DNA of 64,000 nucleotides from Mycolicibacterium sp. ND9-15 (GCF_035918395.1 NZ_CP142362.1:2269501-2333500); one strand, 5' to 3'; positions 1-9,051 are shown, counted from the stretch's first letter. Made by a program: numbers and translations. The notes: generated from the letters alone by a model not told the origin.

Positions 1-380
1 TCAGCATGGAGGTCGCCCGCAAGTACGGGATGATCATGCCGGGCGAGGATTCGACGAAGGCGGTGCGGGCCGTTTTCGTCATCGACCCGAAGGGCGTGGT
101 GAGAACCGTCATCTACTATCCGCTGTCGCTCGGCCGGAACTTCGACGAACTGCTGCGAGTCGTCAAGGCCCTGCAGACGGCTGACCATTTCGAGGTTGCC
201 ACGCCGGCGGATTGGCGCCCCGGCGACAGGGTGATCGTGCCGCCCGCCGGTTCGTGTGGCACGGCGGCAGAACGGATGACTGCCCACGTCGACGGGGTGG
301 AATGCGAAGACTGGTTCTTCTGCACGAAGGAATTGCCCGCTGCCGACGTCGAATCCGCTATCCGGCGCCGACGCGGCTGA
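1..380 (+). CDS. 1-Cys peroxiredoxin (Prx6/AhpC-TSA type), C-terminal part only
   Basis: The gene enters from outside the window, so the peroxidatic cysteine domain is missing and only about 126 C-terminal residues are visible (first full codon at base 3). The visible part has the signature of the Prx6 C-terminal half: an AVFVIDPKGVVR strand, IYYPLSLGRNFDELLRVV, a VATPADWRPGDRVIVPP stretch and a terminal FCTKELP. These enzymes reduce peroxides in the cytosol, and the C-terminal domain packs against the dimer partner. Two extra cysteines near the end (CEDWFFC) are not typical of Prx6. The family call is firm; substrate and reductant cannot be read here. Confidence 0.85.
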   Translation, partial: SMEVARKYGMIMPGEDSTKAVRAVFVIDPKGVVRTVIYYPLSLGRNFDELLRVVKALQTADHFEVATPADWRPGDRVIVPPAGSCGTAAERMTAHVDGVECEDWFFCTKELPAADVESAIRRRRG

Positions 381-414
381 CCGCGGAAAACCCTTGAAGG
401 CAGAGGAGCCCTAC

Positions 415-1239
415 ATGGTCAGCCGTACCGTCGAGCCCCGTTCGATCTCGACGCTGCTGCTGCCGCTGGCGGTCAGCCTCGCGACGGCGGCCACGCTCGT
501 CGTCAACTACCTGGCCAACGCTTTGCCGATCAACGGCCAGACCACCGGTGACGTCACCCGCCGGTTCGAGGTGTACTTCGTCCCAGCCGGTTACGTCTTC
601 TCCATCTGGGGTTTGATCTACCTCGGAGTGATCGCCTACAGCGTCTACCTGAGCCTGACGCTTCGCAGCGCCCGCACCGACAGCGGCGCCGCACGCGCGA
701 TCGCGCCCTGGTACGTGCTGACCGCCGTCGCGAACTGTTGCTGGCTGTTCGCCTGGCATCACAACCGGTTCCCGCTGAGCATGCTGCTGATGGTCGTACT
801 GCTCGTCGCCTTGATCGTCATCTACCGCATACAGGCCGGCCGACCGCCCACTTCGACGCTGGAGCGGTGGACGGTGCACATCCCGTTCCGCGTCTACTTG
901 GGCTGGGTATCGGTCGCGACGATCGCCAACGCGACGATCACGCTCGACGACGCCGGCTGGTCCGGCTTCGGGCTTTCCGAGCCGGCCTGGGGGGTGATCA
1001 TGCTCGTGGTCGCGGCCGCCCTCGGGTTGGTGATGAGCCTGCGCCACCATGACGTTGCCTTTGCGCTGGTGCTCATCTGGGCGCTGATCGGCATCGCGGT
1101 GCGCCTGCACGAAACCACCTCGATCCTGATCGCCTCGCTGATCGGCGCGGTGGCAGTGGGAATCGCCATACCGCTGAGCGCACGTTTGCGTACGCATCTG
1201 CCGAGTGGATCCGCGAACAACCGCGCGCTCGCCGATTAG
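415..1239 (+). CDS. TspO/MBR-like tryptophan-rich integral membrane protein
   Basis: A 274-residue polytopic membrane protein with about seven hydrophobic segments and the TspO-like stretch FVPAGYVFSIWGLIYLG near the N-terminus. The TspO/MBR family binds porphyrins and other hydrophobic ligands in membranes. This member is longer than the usual ~160-residue five-helix TspO and belongs to the larger tryptophan-rich subgroup. The ATG at 415 is chosen because GAGGAG at 403-408 sits 6 bases upstream; an in-frame TTG at 394 lacks such a site. It follows the peroxiredoxin by 34 bases and precedes the MpaB-like gene by 14, so the three may be cotranscribed. Confidence 0.75.
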   Translation: MVSRTVEPRSISTLLLPLAVSLATAATLVVNYLANALPINGQTTGDVTRRFEVYFVPAGYVFSIWGLIYLGVIAYSVYLSLTLRSARTDSGAARAIAPWYVLTAVANCCWLFAWHHNRFPLSMLLMVVLLVALIVIYRIQAGRPPTSTLERWTVHIPFRVYLGWVSVATIANATITLDDAGWSGFGLSEPAWGVIMLVVAAALGLVMSLRHHDVAFALVLIWALIGIAVRLHETTSILIASLIGAVAVGIAIPLSARLRTHLPSGSANNRALAD

Positions 1240-1253
1240 AAGGCCGAAGACGC

Positions 1254-2513
1254 ATGCCGGAAGCCAGCACACGACCCCCTCGAGCGCCGACCGCATTCCG
1301 GTATCCCGGTCTCAGCCGCCGGCGCGCCCGACTACGGAGCGCCGCCAACCGACTCGCGGGCGTCGACCTCCTTCCATCCGACGCCGTCGCGCGCGCCTTC
1401 ATCGCCGGTCTCACCGAGGGCGATCCCGTCGCCGAGCGATTCGTCGCCGAGACCTATCACGGTGACCTCGGCGCCAGAAAGGCCCGCGATCTCGTCGAGA
1501 AGGCGCAGCGGGAAGGTATCGACAATGTCCCCGAGACGCCCGACTCGATGCGTGCGCTGTTCGAGGAGTTCGAGCAGCTACCCGAATGGGTCGATCCGGA
1601 CCTCGTCGAGGAAGGCGCCGCGGTCTGGCGCCGCTGGGCTTACGCACTCGGCGCGCTCGGCAACGCCGGCACCAACGACACGTACACCGAGGGCTGGCTG
1701 GCGATCCCGCTCTCGCTTTCGGGCGGCTATGCCGGCCAACGCGCCCTGCACCGGTACCTGGAGACCTCACGCTGGTGGATCGAAGTCTGCCGGCCCGGCG
1801 CCATCCTGACACCAGGTTCGTTGGGCCGCAACACCTCCCTGCACGTGCGGATCATGCATGTCAGCGTCCGCGACCGCGTCAAGCAGCACCCGGAGTGGGA
1901 TGCCGAGCGTTGGGGTTTGCCGATCAGCCAGTCGGCCATGCTGCTGACGCTGCTGGGTGGCAGCGTCGCACCGGCGCTCGGCCTGTACCTGCTCGGGCAC
2001 CTCACCTCACCGCACGAGATGCGTGCCGTCCTGCACTTCAACCGCTACTGCGGCCACCTCGTCGGTGTCCGGTGCGAGGGCTACTTCCCCGAGACCGTCG
2101 CCGATGCGTGGCGCATCTTGTTCATGTGCGACTCCGCACGCAGCTACGACAGCGCGGACAGCGGCACAGAACTCGTCCAGTCCTTCGTTCCCGCCTTCGA
2201 GCCCGCGCCGGCCCATCGAGGCCTCGAGCGGCTCCGCGCCGAGTATCACTACCGCGTACAAGCCGGATATCTCGGCCTGTACATGTTGCCGTGGAACCGG
2301 CGACGCTACCGATTACCATCGGCACTGCCCGGAATCTTGTTGCTGCTAATGCGATTTCCGGTGATCCTTACGCTGGAGATCGCACGGCGGTTGTCACCGA
2401 GCGCCGACCGCCGATGGCAGCAGGCCAACCTCGGGCGGTGGGAGGCCTGGCTGCGGTGGCAATCGGACGGCAAGGCGGCGGCGTTCGAGGCCGCGGTACC
2501 CCTGCGGCGCTGA
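1254..2513 (+). CDS. oxygenase MpaB family protein (DUF2236)
   Basis: A 419-residue protein resembling the DUF2236/MpaB family, which includes the rubber oxygenase Lcp and the ER-bound oxygenase MpaB. These are haem-b type oxygenases acting on hydrophobic substrates. Supporting stretches are the SLGRNTSLHVRIMHVSVRDRV region with conserved Arg and His, a hydrophobic LLTLLGGSVAPALGLYLLG segment, and a basic C-terminal part. There is no signal peptide. The substrate is unknown. Its stop codon is directly adjacent to the stop of the convergent gene on the other strand, leaving no spacer for a terminator. Confidence 0.7.
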   Translation: MPEASTRPPRAPTAFRYPGLSRRRARLRSAANRLAGVDLLPSDAVARAFIAGLTEGDPVAERFVAETYHGDLGARKARDLVEKAQREGIDNVPETPDSMRALFEEFEQLPEWVDPDLVEEGAAVWRRWAYALGALGNAGTNDTYTEGWLAIPLSLSGGYAGQRALHRYLETSRWWIEVCRPGAILTPGSLGRNTSLHVRIMHVSVRDRVKQHPEWDAERWGLPISQSAMLLTLLGGSVAPALGLYLLGHLTSPHEMRAVLHFNRYCGHLVGVRCEGYFPETVADAWRILFMCDSARSYDSADSGTELVQSFVPAFEPAPAHRGLERLRAEYHYRVQAGYLGLYMLPWNRRRYRLPSALPGILLLLMRFPVILTLEIARRLSPSADRRWQQANLGRWEAWLRWQSDGKAAAFEAAVPLRR

Positions 2514-3188
2514 TCACGTGCGCGCCGGCACGAGCGAGGGGTTTCCGACGCCGATGGTGATCCGCGGGGCCGCTGAGGGATCGAGCCAGGTCAGCAGTTT
2601 GCGCATCTCGTCGCGCCCGATACCCACACATCCCCAAGTGGGGTTCCCGTCAGTCACGTGCAGAAAAATGCCTGACACCCGTCCCGGAATGCGTTGCGGG
2701 TTCACCGTGATGTTGACGGCGTAGTCGTAGACGGGGCCGGAGTCGTACAGGTTCTCCGCGATTGACGACGGTTTGCGAGGTCCGCGCACGTGGGTGTTGT
2801 ACGTCGGCGAGCCGGCGTCCTCGTCCCACCAGTCCTGGTTCGTCGCTTGGAAATACGGCATTTTGGTGCCCGGGTTGGGTTGGCGGCCAAAGGCCTGGTC
2901 GAAGGTGAATGTTCCCACCGGAGTGCGGTGGACGCCGTCAGCGGGGGCGCCGACGCCGAGCGCGCCGACTTTGGCGGGCGTCGGTCCCAGGACGGCCTTC
3001 CATTGCCGGCCTACCCGCTGAAAGGCGGTCAGGGTTCCTGACGTGGCGTTCGCGGCGGGCACGCCGACCACGATCCACTGCGTCGACGGCCCGGCCGGGA
3101 CAGCGGCAGGATCGGCCGTGGCGGGCGCGGCGAGCGGTACGCCCAGTAGCGCAACTGCGAGACACACCAGCGCGTTTCGCAGTTTCAC
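2514..3188 (-). CDS. secreted L,D-transpeptidase (YkuD)-like protein
   Basis: A 224-residue exported protein: a Sec signal peptide (VKLRNALVCLAVALLGV... ending after APATA) is followed by a YkuD-like fold. The catalytic block near the C-terminus reads HVTDGNPTWGCVGIGRDEM, so the nucleophilic Cys is kept but the usual SHGC is TWGC. L,D-transpeptidases make 3-3 peptidoglycan crosslinks or attach proteins to peptidoglycan in the periplasm. The GTG at 3188 is preferred because GAGGT lies about 5 bases upstream and it places the signal peptide at the N-terminus; a longer reading frame to 3260 adds a non-signal extension. Whether it acts as a transpeptidase is inferred from the family. Confidence 0.75.
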   Translation of the reverse strand: MKLRNALVCLAVALLGVPLAAPATADPAAVPAGPSTQWIVVGVPAANATSGTLTAFQRVGRQWKAVLGPTPAKVGALGVGAPADGVHRTPVGTFTFDQAFGRQPNPGTKMPYFQATNQDWWDEDAGSPTYNTHVRGPRKPSSIAENLYDSGPVYDYAVNITVNPQRIPGRVSGIFLHVTDGNPTWGCVGIGRDEMRKLLTWLDPSAAPRITIGVGNPSLVPART

Positions 3189-3352
3189 AGGCACCTCGGT
3201 ATGGGGACGCGAACCATCGACTTGGGAATCCGGACATCGTATCCGGGCACAGCGGCACAAAGACGCGACCGAAACCTGTTCGCGGCCAATGCGAGATCCA
3301 GTCGCTATCCGCTCAGCCGATGTTACCCAGCTCGGCGATTCTCCGATGACCG

Positions 3353-4492
3353 TCAGCTGGCGGAACTCACCCCCGCGAGCTTCTGGATGAAGCGGATCTC
3401 GTTGGAGTCATGCGCCCGTCCGTCGGGGTGGATCAAATCGCTGAACCATGTCTCCGGAAGCGTCGTATAAGGCTCCTGCCAGGAATCCCACGGCAGATAC
3501 GTCTGTGTCCGTCCGGCGACGAAGCCCCAGTTGTAGGCACCGACGTTGCGCCGCTTGGCGATCGGGAGAATTCCTTCCACGGTGCTGCCCAGGTTGCGGG
3601 CCAGATACTCGGTGCACAGGATCGGGCGCCCCAACGGAGCGAGTTCGTCGATGCGATCCTCGAACTCGGAGGGATTGCCGTAGCTGTGGAAGCTGATGAC
3701 GTCCGAAAGCTCGAGCTGCCGGCTCGCGATCGCGCTGCGGGCGCCGGGATCTCGCCAGTGGCCCTGCCACACACCGCTAGTCAACGGTTGGATCGGTTTG
3801 ACCGCCCGCACCCAACCGAAGACGTGGGGCAGGAAGGCGGCGACCAGCTTCTGCTTGTCGGCGTGTTCGACCTTGCGGTAATCCTTTGCCGGGTTGTCCG
3901 GCTCGTTCCACACGTCCCAGCCGAGGACTCGCGGGTCATTGCGGAACAGCCCCACCACTCCGGTGACATAGCTTTGCAGCACCCGGGTGTAGGCCGGGTC
4001 CTCGAGACGGTGTGCGCCAGGGCTCTGCACCCAGCCGGAGTTGTGCACTCCTTTGATCGGTGGACGCTGACGTCCCGCCCGGGGCAACGGATCCCAGCAC
4101 GAGTCGAACAGGACGAACAGCGGCTTGATGTTGTGGCTCGCCGCGATCGAGACGAACTGGGAAAGCCGCTGGCTGAAGCCCGCACGGTCGGTGGCCCACA
4201 GTTGGTCGTGCAGGAACACCCGCATGGTGTTCATCCCGATTCGTTTGGCCACGCTGAGCTCGCCGTCGATGCGGCGCGCGTCATAGGTTGCGGCCTGGAA
4301 CATCTCGAGCTGGTTGACCGCGTTCGACGTGACATAGTTGGCGCCGAGCAGCCAACCCTGTTCCGCGTACCAGGCGTTGGCGCGGTCAGCCGACCAACGG
4401 CCCGTCTCGGCGGCAGCGGCGAGCGGGAGTTTGGTCAGTGCCGCGGCTGCTGCCAGATACAGCGGGAGTTTGAGGGCGGTTCGCCGGCGCAC
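3353..4492 (-). CDS. secreted glycoside hydrolase family 5-like protein (cellulase/mannanase-type)
   Basis: A 379-residue protein with an export signal (MRRRTALKL followed by a hydrophobic Ala/Leu stretch to about residue 28; twin-Arg-like but not a canonical Tat motif) and a (beta/alpha)8 glycosidase body. The acid/base Glu is in WDVWNEPDN (E197) and the nucleophile in LCTEYL (E295), both at strand ends as in clan GH-A. SFHSYGNP is also typical. The substrate is not evident; GH5 members hydrolyse beta-glucans or beta-mannans. It lies about 100 bases downstream of the GH6 gene on the same strand, suggesting a polysaccharide-directed pair. Confidence 0.75.
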   Translation of the reverse strand: MRRRTALKLPLYLAAAAALTKLPLAAAAETGRWSADRANAWYAEQGWLLGANYVTSNAVNQLEMFQAATYDARRIDGELSVAKRIGMNTMRVFLHDQLWATDRAGFSQRLSQFVSIAASHNIKPLFVLFDSCWDPLPRAGRQRPPIKGVHNSGWVQSPGAHRLEDPAYTRVLQSYVTGVVGLFRNDPRVLGWDVWNEPDNPAKDYRKVEHADKQKLVAAFLPHVFGWVRAVKPIQPLTSGVWQGHWRDPGARSAIASRQLELSDVISFHSYGNPSEFEDRIDELAPLGRPILCTEYLARNLGSTVEGILPIAKRRNVGAYNWGFVAGRTQTYLPWDSWQEPYTTLPETWFSDLIHPDGRAHDSNEIRFIQKLAGVSSAS

Positions 4493-4591
4493 GATGTGAA
4501 CATAGTGTTCGCGACGTGGCCGTCACTGCTCATATCTCATCCTGCAACACAACAGGTTTCGAATCGTTACCGATCGAGCCGGTCGAAACGC

Positions 4592-5578
4592 TCACCGCGG
4601 ACTACCGTTGCGGGCCAATTCGATCACGTACTGGTTCACGAAGGTGCCCGCAGGCGGATCGCCTTTGTCGCAGGTGCCGTCGGATTCGCCGGGGCGTTTG
4701 ATCCACAGGTAGGCGTCGGCGTGCGCACCCGCGGTCTGCGTGGTCGGTGGCACGCCGAGTGCCCGGCCACCGGGATTGCACCAGTGCAGCGGCGAGTCGG
4801 GCGCCGCCCCGTTGCCGTTGCGCGAGGTGTCGATCACGTAGTGCTTGCCGTTCGTGAGCCCCGAGATCGCCTCGCCGTAGCCGATCTCCTCCTCGGTGGT
4901 GAAGAAGTTCGCGACGTTCAGGCTGAACCCCAGCGCGTGCTCGACACCGGCCTCGTTCAGCCGGGAAGCCATCTCCTCGGGGCTGTGCCAGCGCAGGTGT
5001 CCCGCGTCGACGTACACGGCCGCCGCCGGGTTGCGGGTCAACGTGTCGACGGCATAGCGGATCAGGTCGAAGCGCTCTTGGCGCTGGTCGCCCGACAGGC
5101 AGTCGGCCATGGCAAGGGCGTCGGGTTCGACGATGATCGCGGCCCGCGAACCGCCCACGCCGGCGGCGATGCCGTCGATCCATGCCCGGTACGCGGCGCC
5201 GCTCGCCATGCCGCCCGCGGCAAAGCTGCCGCAGTCGCGGTGCGGGATTCCGTAGATCGACAGCACCGGGATGGCACCGGCGGCCTGCGCGTCGCCGACG
5301 TAATTCGCGACCGTGGAAGCCGACGGTCCGGGGGTGAGCCAGTACGCCTGCGGCGTGTTGGCGACGGTGGTCAACTCCGGACTCGGTGGATCGGCCTTCT
5401 GCGCGGCACGCATCGCCACCGAATCCGGATTGACGTAGAAGGGCGCACCGACCAGCGGGTTCGCTTCGCTGGCGAGGCGAACTGCCGGCACGGGGCCGGC
5501 ATTCAGACCCAGAGTGAGCGCCGCGACAGTCAGGAGCGGAGCAATCCGCCGCGCGGCTGCGCCGGCAACTGAAAACAT
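4592..5578 (-). CDS. celA1: secreted endoglucanase, glycoside hydrolase family 6 (CelA1-like)
   Basis: A GH6 catalytic domain preceded by a Sec signal. The GH6 motifs are present: YGIPHRDCGSFAAGG with the catalytic Asp, the IVEPDALA strand, and DTSRNGNG and CNPGGRALG near the active site. It lacks a cellulose-binding module. The reaction is hydrolysis of beta-1,4-glucan outside the cell; M. tuberculosis carries the homologue CelA1. The start at 5578 gives a good signal peptide (MFSVAGAAARR then a hydrophobic core). An alternative ATG at 5635 would overlap the stop of the upstream acyl-CoA dehydrogenase as ATGA, with a poor leader; neither has a strong ribosome site. Confidence 0.82.
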   Translation of the reverse strand: MFSVAGAAARRIAPLLTVAALTLGLNAGPVPAVRLASEANPLVGAPFYVNPDSVAMRAAQKADPPSPELTTVANTPQAYWLTPGPSASTVANYVGDAQAAGAIPVLSIYGIPHRDCGSFAAGGMASGAAYRAWIDGIAAGVGGSRAAIIVEPDALAMADCLSGDQRQERFDLIRYAVDTLTRNPAAAVYVDAGHLRWHSPEEMASRLNEAGVEHALGFSLNVANFFTTEEEIGYGEAISGLTNGKHYVIDTSRNGNGAAPDSPLHWCNPGGRALGVPPTTQTAGAHADAYLWIKRPGESDGTCDKGDPPAGTFVNQYVIELARNGSPR

Positions 5579-5631
5579 CACCCGAGGAAAATTAGTGCCT
5601 GGCTGGGTCGAGCGCGAATCAGCGATGCCCG

Positions 5632-6828
5632 TCATGCCGGCAGACCGTCGGCGACTCGGGGCACCCGTTCCGCGGCTTTGCTGTCTTGGCCGCCGTCGAG
5701 CACCATCGCCGCGATTCGCTCCCGATGTTCTTCCGCGCTGCCCAGCAGCACCGCGTCGGTGGTGGCGCGCTTGTAGTACAGATGGGCCTGATGCTCCCAG
5801 GTGAAGCCGATCCCGCCATGGACCTGGATCGTGTCGTTGGCGACGCGGGTGAGCGCGGCCGAGCAGACCGCTTGTGCGATGCTCGTCGCCAATGCCGGGT
5901 CGTCGGACCCGTCGGTCAGCGCCCAGATCGCGTGGTAGGCAGTCGACCTCGCGTGTTCGACGTCGACGAGCAGGTTCGCGAGCCGGTGCTTGACCGCCTG
6001 AAACGATCCGATCGGCCGGCCGAACTGTAGCCGCGACTTCGCGTACTCGACCCCGAGATCGAGCAGATGCTGCGCGGCGCCGACCTGCTCGACGGCGAGT
6101 AACGCCGCGCCGACCTGCAACGCGTGGTTGAGGACCCGGGTGGTCTCGTCGGGTCCGGCGATCAGGTGTGCGGGCGCGTCGGCGAACGTCACGTTGGCCT
6201 CGGACCGGGTGAGGTCGAGCGTGGCCAGTCGGGTGCGCTGCACGCTGTCGGCGGCGGTGTCGACGGCGTACAGGGCGACACCGTCGGAGCCGCGACCGGC
6301 GACCAGCAGGACATCGGCGATATCGCCGTCGACTACCTGGGTCACGCTGCCCGACAACACGTCTCGGCTCACAGTCACCGCAACAGCATCCGGATCGAAG
6401 ACGCCCGCGCGATCCACCACGGCGAGGGCCGCGGTGCGCCGGCCCTCGACGAGCTCGGCGAGCAGTTCATCGCGGGCGGGACTGGACGGAGCGGCCACCA
6501 GCGCGGGGATCGCGAGGTACACCGTGCCGAACAGGGGCCCGCACGCCAGCCGTGCTCCGAGTTCCTCGATGGCGACGGCCTGGTCGACGAGGGTGCCGCC
6601 GACGCCACCGTCGGCTTCGGGCACCGAAAGCCCGAGCACGCCGAGTTCGCCGCCCAGCCGGGCCCACACCTTGGGGTCGAACGGCGGGTCGGACTCCATG
6701 AGCTCACGGACAGTCTCCTCAGCGAAGTGCTCGGCGCTGAATTTGCGTACCGCGTCCCGTAATTGGGTTTGCTCGTCGGTAAACGTGAACTCTGCCTGCT
6801 CAACAGAGCTGTCAGCCTTCTCAGCCAC
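5632..6828 (-). CDS. acyl-CoA dehydrogenase (FadE family), second subunit of a pair
   Basis: A 398-residue FAD-dependent acyl-CoA dehydrogenase with all three ACAD domains. The C-terminal helical domain carries the stretch IQVHGGIGFTWEHQAHLYYKRA. The reaction is alpha,beta-dehydrogenation of an acyl-CoA in beta-oxidation. The GTG start at 6828 is supported by AAGGAG 7 bases upstream and overlaps the end of the preceding acyl-CoA dehydrogenase by 8 bases. Overlapping FadE pairs in mycobacteria (ChsE1-ChsE2 type) often form alpha2beta2 heterotetramers with FAD sites shared across the interface; that assembly is an inference here. The substrate is unknown. Confidence 0.85.
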   Translation of the reverse strand: MAEKADSSVEQAEFTFTDEQTQLRDAVRKFSAEHFAEETVRELMESDPPFDPKVWARLGGELGVLGLSVPEADGGVGGTLVDQAVAIEELGARLACGPLFGTVYLAIPALVAAPSSPARDELLAELVEGRRTAALAVVDRAGVFDPDAVAVTVSRDVLSGSVTQVVDGDIADVLLVAGRGSDGVALYAVDTAADSVQRTRLATLDLTRSEANVTFADAPAHLIAGPDETTRVLNHALQVGAALLAVEQVGAAQHLLDLGVEYAKSRLQFGRPIGSFQAVKHRLANLLVDVEHARSTAYHAIWALTDGSDDPALATSIAQAVCSAALTRVANDTIQVHGGIGFTWEHQAHLYYKRATTDAVLLGSAEEHRERIAAMVLDGGQDSKAAERVPRVADGLPA

Positions 6829-8026
6829 GCGGGATCTCCTTCCACGGCATGCCGGCATCGGCGCGCAAGTCGCCGGGCAGCCCGAGTATGCGTTCGCCGA
6901 GAATGTTGCGCATCACCTCGGATGTCCCGCCTTCGATGGTGTTGGCGCGGCTGCGCAGGTACCGCTGCTGGATGGGCCCTTGCCAGTCACTGTGTTTTTG
7001 GCCACCCAGGTGGCCACTACCCTGCTGGTACCCGTGATACAGAATCCCTTCGGGGCCAAGGAAATCCATGCACCACTGGTAGATGTCCTGGTTGAGTTCG
7101 GCGCCGACCAGCTTGCCGATCGAACCCTCGGGACCCGGCCCCCCGACGGTCGCCGCGGCGCGTGACCGTTCGGAGGTGAGTCGCTGCGCCTCCGAGCGAA
7201 GCCACAACTGGGTCAGCCGGTCCCGCAGTATCGGCGAGTGCCGTTCGGGCCGCGACGCCCACAGCCCTGTCGCGTCGGCGATGGTGCCCGCGCCGCGGCG
7301 GCTGCCGCTGCCGCCGAGCGCGGTACGTTCGTTCATCAACGTGGTCATCGCGACGGCCCAGCCGTTTCCGACCTCGCCGAGGCGGTGCTTGTCCGGGATC
7401 CGCGCGTCGGTGAAGTAGACCTCGTTGAACTCGGCCTGCCCCGTCATCTGGCGCAGCGGCCGGGTTTCGACGCCGGCGCCGTGCATGTCGATCACGAAGT
7501 ACGTCAGACCCTTGTGCTTGGGCACGTCGGGGTTGGTGCGCGCGAGCAGCAGCCCCCAGCGCGCACGGTGGGCGAGGCTGGTCCACACCTTCTGACCGTT
7601 TATGACCCAGTCGTCACCGTCACGCACTGCGGAGGTGGCCAGGCCCGCGAGGTCGGAGCCGGCGCCGGGTTCGGAGAAAAGCTGGCACCACAGGTCTTCG
7701 GTGGTCGCCAGGGGGCGCAGCCACTGCCGCTTCACGTCGTCGGATTGCGCGTGCTCGCGGATCGTCGGCGCGGCCATGCCGTAGCCCATCGGGTTGAGCC
7801 CGAGGGGCACCGGCCCGCCCGCACCCTGCAGGATGCGGTCGGCGACGGCCTGGAGGCCGCGGGTCACGCCGAGCCCGCCGAGGCCGTCGGGGAAGTGGAC
7901 CCACGACAGGCCGGCGTCGTAGCAGGCGCCGAGAAACTCCGGGATGGGCACCTTCTGCGGGTCGTGGTCGGCGACGACTCCGCGCGCCGACTCGGCTACC
8001 CGGTCGGCATCAGCGTCATTGCTCAT
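6821..8026 (-). CDS. acyl-CoA dehydrogenase (FadE family), first subunit of a pair
   Basis: A 401-residue acyl-CoA dehydrogenase. Visible motifs are the FAD/substrate region CQLFSEPGAGSDLAGL, the beta-domain block WVINGQKVWTSLAH, and the C-terminal NTIEGGTSEVMRNILGERI. It is translationally coupled to the following acyl-CoA dehydrogenase by an 8-base overlap. A perfect 8-base inverted repeat at 8103-8129, about 77 bases upstream of the ATG, is a candidate operator. The pair probably works as one beta-oxidation enzyme; substrate unknown. Confidence 0.88.
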   Translation of the reverse strand: MSNDADADRVAESARGVVADHDPQKVPIPEFLGACYDAGLSWVHFPDGLGGLGVTRGLQAVADRILQGAGGPVPLGLNPMGYGMAAPTIREHAQSDDVKRQWLRPLATTEDLWCQLFSEPGAGSDLAGLATSAVRDGDDWVINGQKVWTSLAHRARWGLLLARTNPDVPKHKGLTYFVIDMHGAGVETRPLRQMTGQAEFNEVYFTDARIPDKHRLGEVGNGWAVAMTTLMNERTALGGSGSRRGAGTIADATGLWASRPERHSPILRDRLTQLWLRSEAQRLTSERSRAAATVGGPGPEGSIGKLVGAELNQDIYQWCMDFLGPEGILYHGYQQGSGHLGGQKHSDWQGPIQQRYLRSRANTIEGGTSEVMRNILGERILGLPGDLRADAGMPWKEIPRG

Positions 8027-8102
8027 GCAGTAAAGATAGGAACTCGGCGCGCGCCGACAGACAGCGGGATGCGGTCGGCGGTCGTGTGGCGCTTAAGGGG
8101 TG

Positions 8103-8129
8103 GATCGCACGCATCTGGTGGGTGCGATC
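8103..8129. repeat. 8-bp inverted repeat with 11-base loop in the FadE-pair upstream region
   Basis: GATCGCAC at 8103-8110 is exactly complementary to GTGCGATC at 8122-8129. It lies between the start of the leftward acyl-CoA dehydrogenase pair and the stop of the upstream luciferase-like gene. There is no T run, so an operator for the dehydrogenase pair is more likely than an intrinsic terminator. Confidence 0.4.
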
Positions 8130-8161
8130 AACCAACTAGCGAGCGTGAGTGCCGCGGGACC

Positions 8162-8992
8162 CTATCGGTGGTACTCGGCGACCTTGGCGGCGTAGTCGTC
8201 GAGCAGTCGCAGCGAGTCGTCGCGCGATTTCGTGGGCAGCAGCAAGTTCGCCTGCCGGTAACCGAGGTCGTCGAGCGCGCGCCAGTAGGCCGGATCGATC
8301 GGCGTGCCGAACGTCGTCAGCGGCACGTCATGGCTCGCGCCGTCGCGCATCTGGGTGATTCGTTTAGTCAGCCGGTCGACCGGCAGCGGGTTGGACATCC
8401 AGCCGGCCTCATGACGGATCACCCGCCTGACCGTGGCGTCGGAGTCGCCGCCGATCAGGAGCGGGGGATGCGGCTTCTGCACCGGCTTCGGGCGCGAATA
8501 CGAAGAGTCGAAGTCGACGAAGCGCCCGTGATACTCGGCGGGCTCGTCGGTCCACAGCGCTTTGACGGCCTCGATGCGTTCGTCGAGCAACGCGCCGCGC
8601 GTCTTCGGGTCGGTGCCGTGATGGCGCAACTCCTCGATGTTCCAGCCCGCCCCCACGCCGAACACGAACCGGCCTCCCGAAATGACATCGATGCTGGCCG
8701 CCTCTTTGGCGGTGATGATCGGATCGCGTTGGATCAGCAGCGCGATACCGGTGATCAACTCGATCTCGGAGGTCACTGCCGCCGCCGCGGCGAGCGTGAC
8801 GAACGGGTCCAACGTCCGGTAATAGATCTTGGGCAGGTCGCCGCCCATCGGGTACGGGGACTGCCGGCTCGCCGGGATGTGCGTGTGTTCGGCCACCGCG
8901 AGCGCGTGGAAACCGCGCTCTTCGATCGCGCGGGCGAGCGACACGGTGTCGATGGTGTCGTCGTTGACGAAGGTCGAGATACCGAATTCCAT
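8162..8992 (-). CDS. LLM-class F420-dependent oxidoreductase
   Basis: A 276-residue luciferase-like (beta/alpha)8 barrel. It has the N-terminal FGISTFVNDDT strand, EERGFHALAVAEHTHIP, LITGIALLIQRDPI and VFGVGAGWNIEEL blocks found in mycobacterial F420-dependent TIGR03619-type enzymes. These cytosolic enzymes move hydride between reduced F420 and diverse substrates; the substrate is unknown. The ATG at 8992 is chosen since the barrel begins right there, with GAGGG about 9 bases upstream; upstream in-frame sequence overlaps the neighbouring lipoprotein gene. Confidence 0.82.
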   Translation of the reverse strand: MEFGISTFVNDDTIDTVSLARAIEERGFHALAVAEHTHIPASRQSPYPMGGDLPKIYYRTLDPFVTLAAAAAVTSEIELITGIALLIQRDPIITAKEAASIDVISGGRFVFGVGAGWNIEELRHHGTDPKTRGALLDERIEAVKALWTDEPAEYHGRFVDFDSSYSRPKPVQKPHPPLLIGGDSDATVRRVIRHEAGWMSNPLPVDRLTKRITQMRDGASHDVPLTTFGTPIDPAYWRALDDLGYRQANLLLPTKSRDDSLRLLDDYAAKVAEYHR

Positions 8993-9051
8993 GCGCGCGC
9001 CCTCACTGCCGTCGATGCGTTCGGCAACGCCGGTTCTGCCAAAGCTATTCC

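Noticed and set aside
3410..5572. A 720-codon open frame on the plus strand
   Set aside because: It is antisense to the GH5-like and GH6 genes and has shadow composition (Arg/Val/Gly-rich) with no motif.
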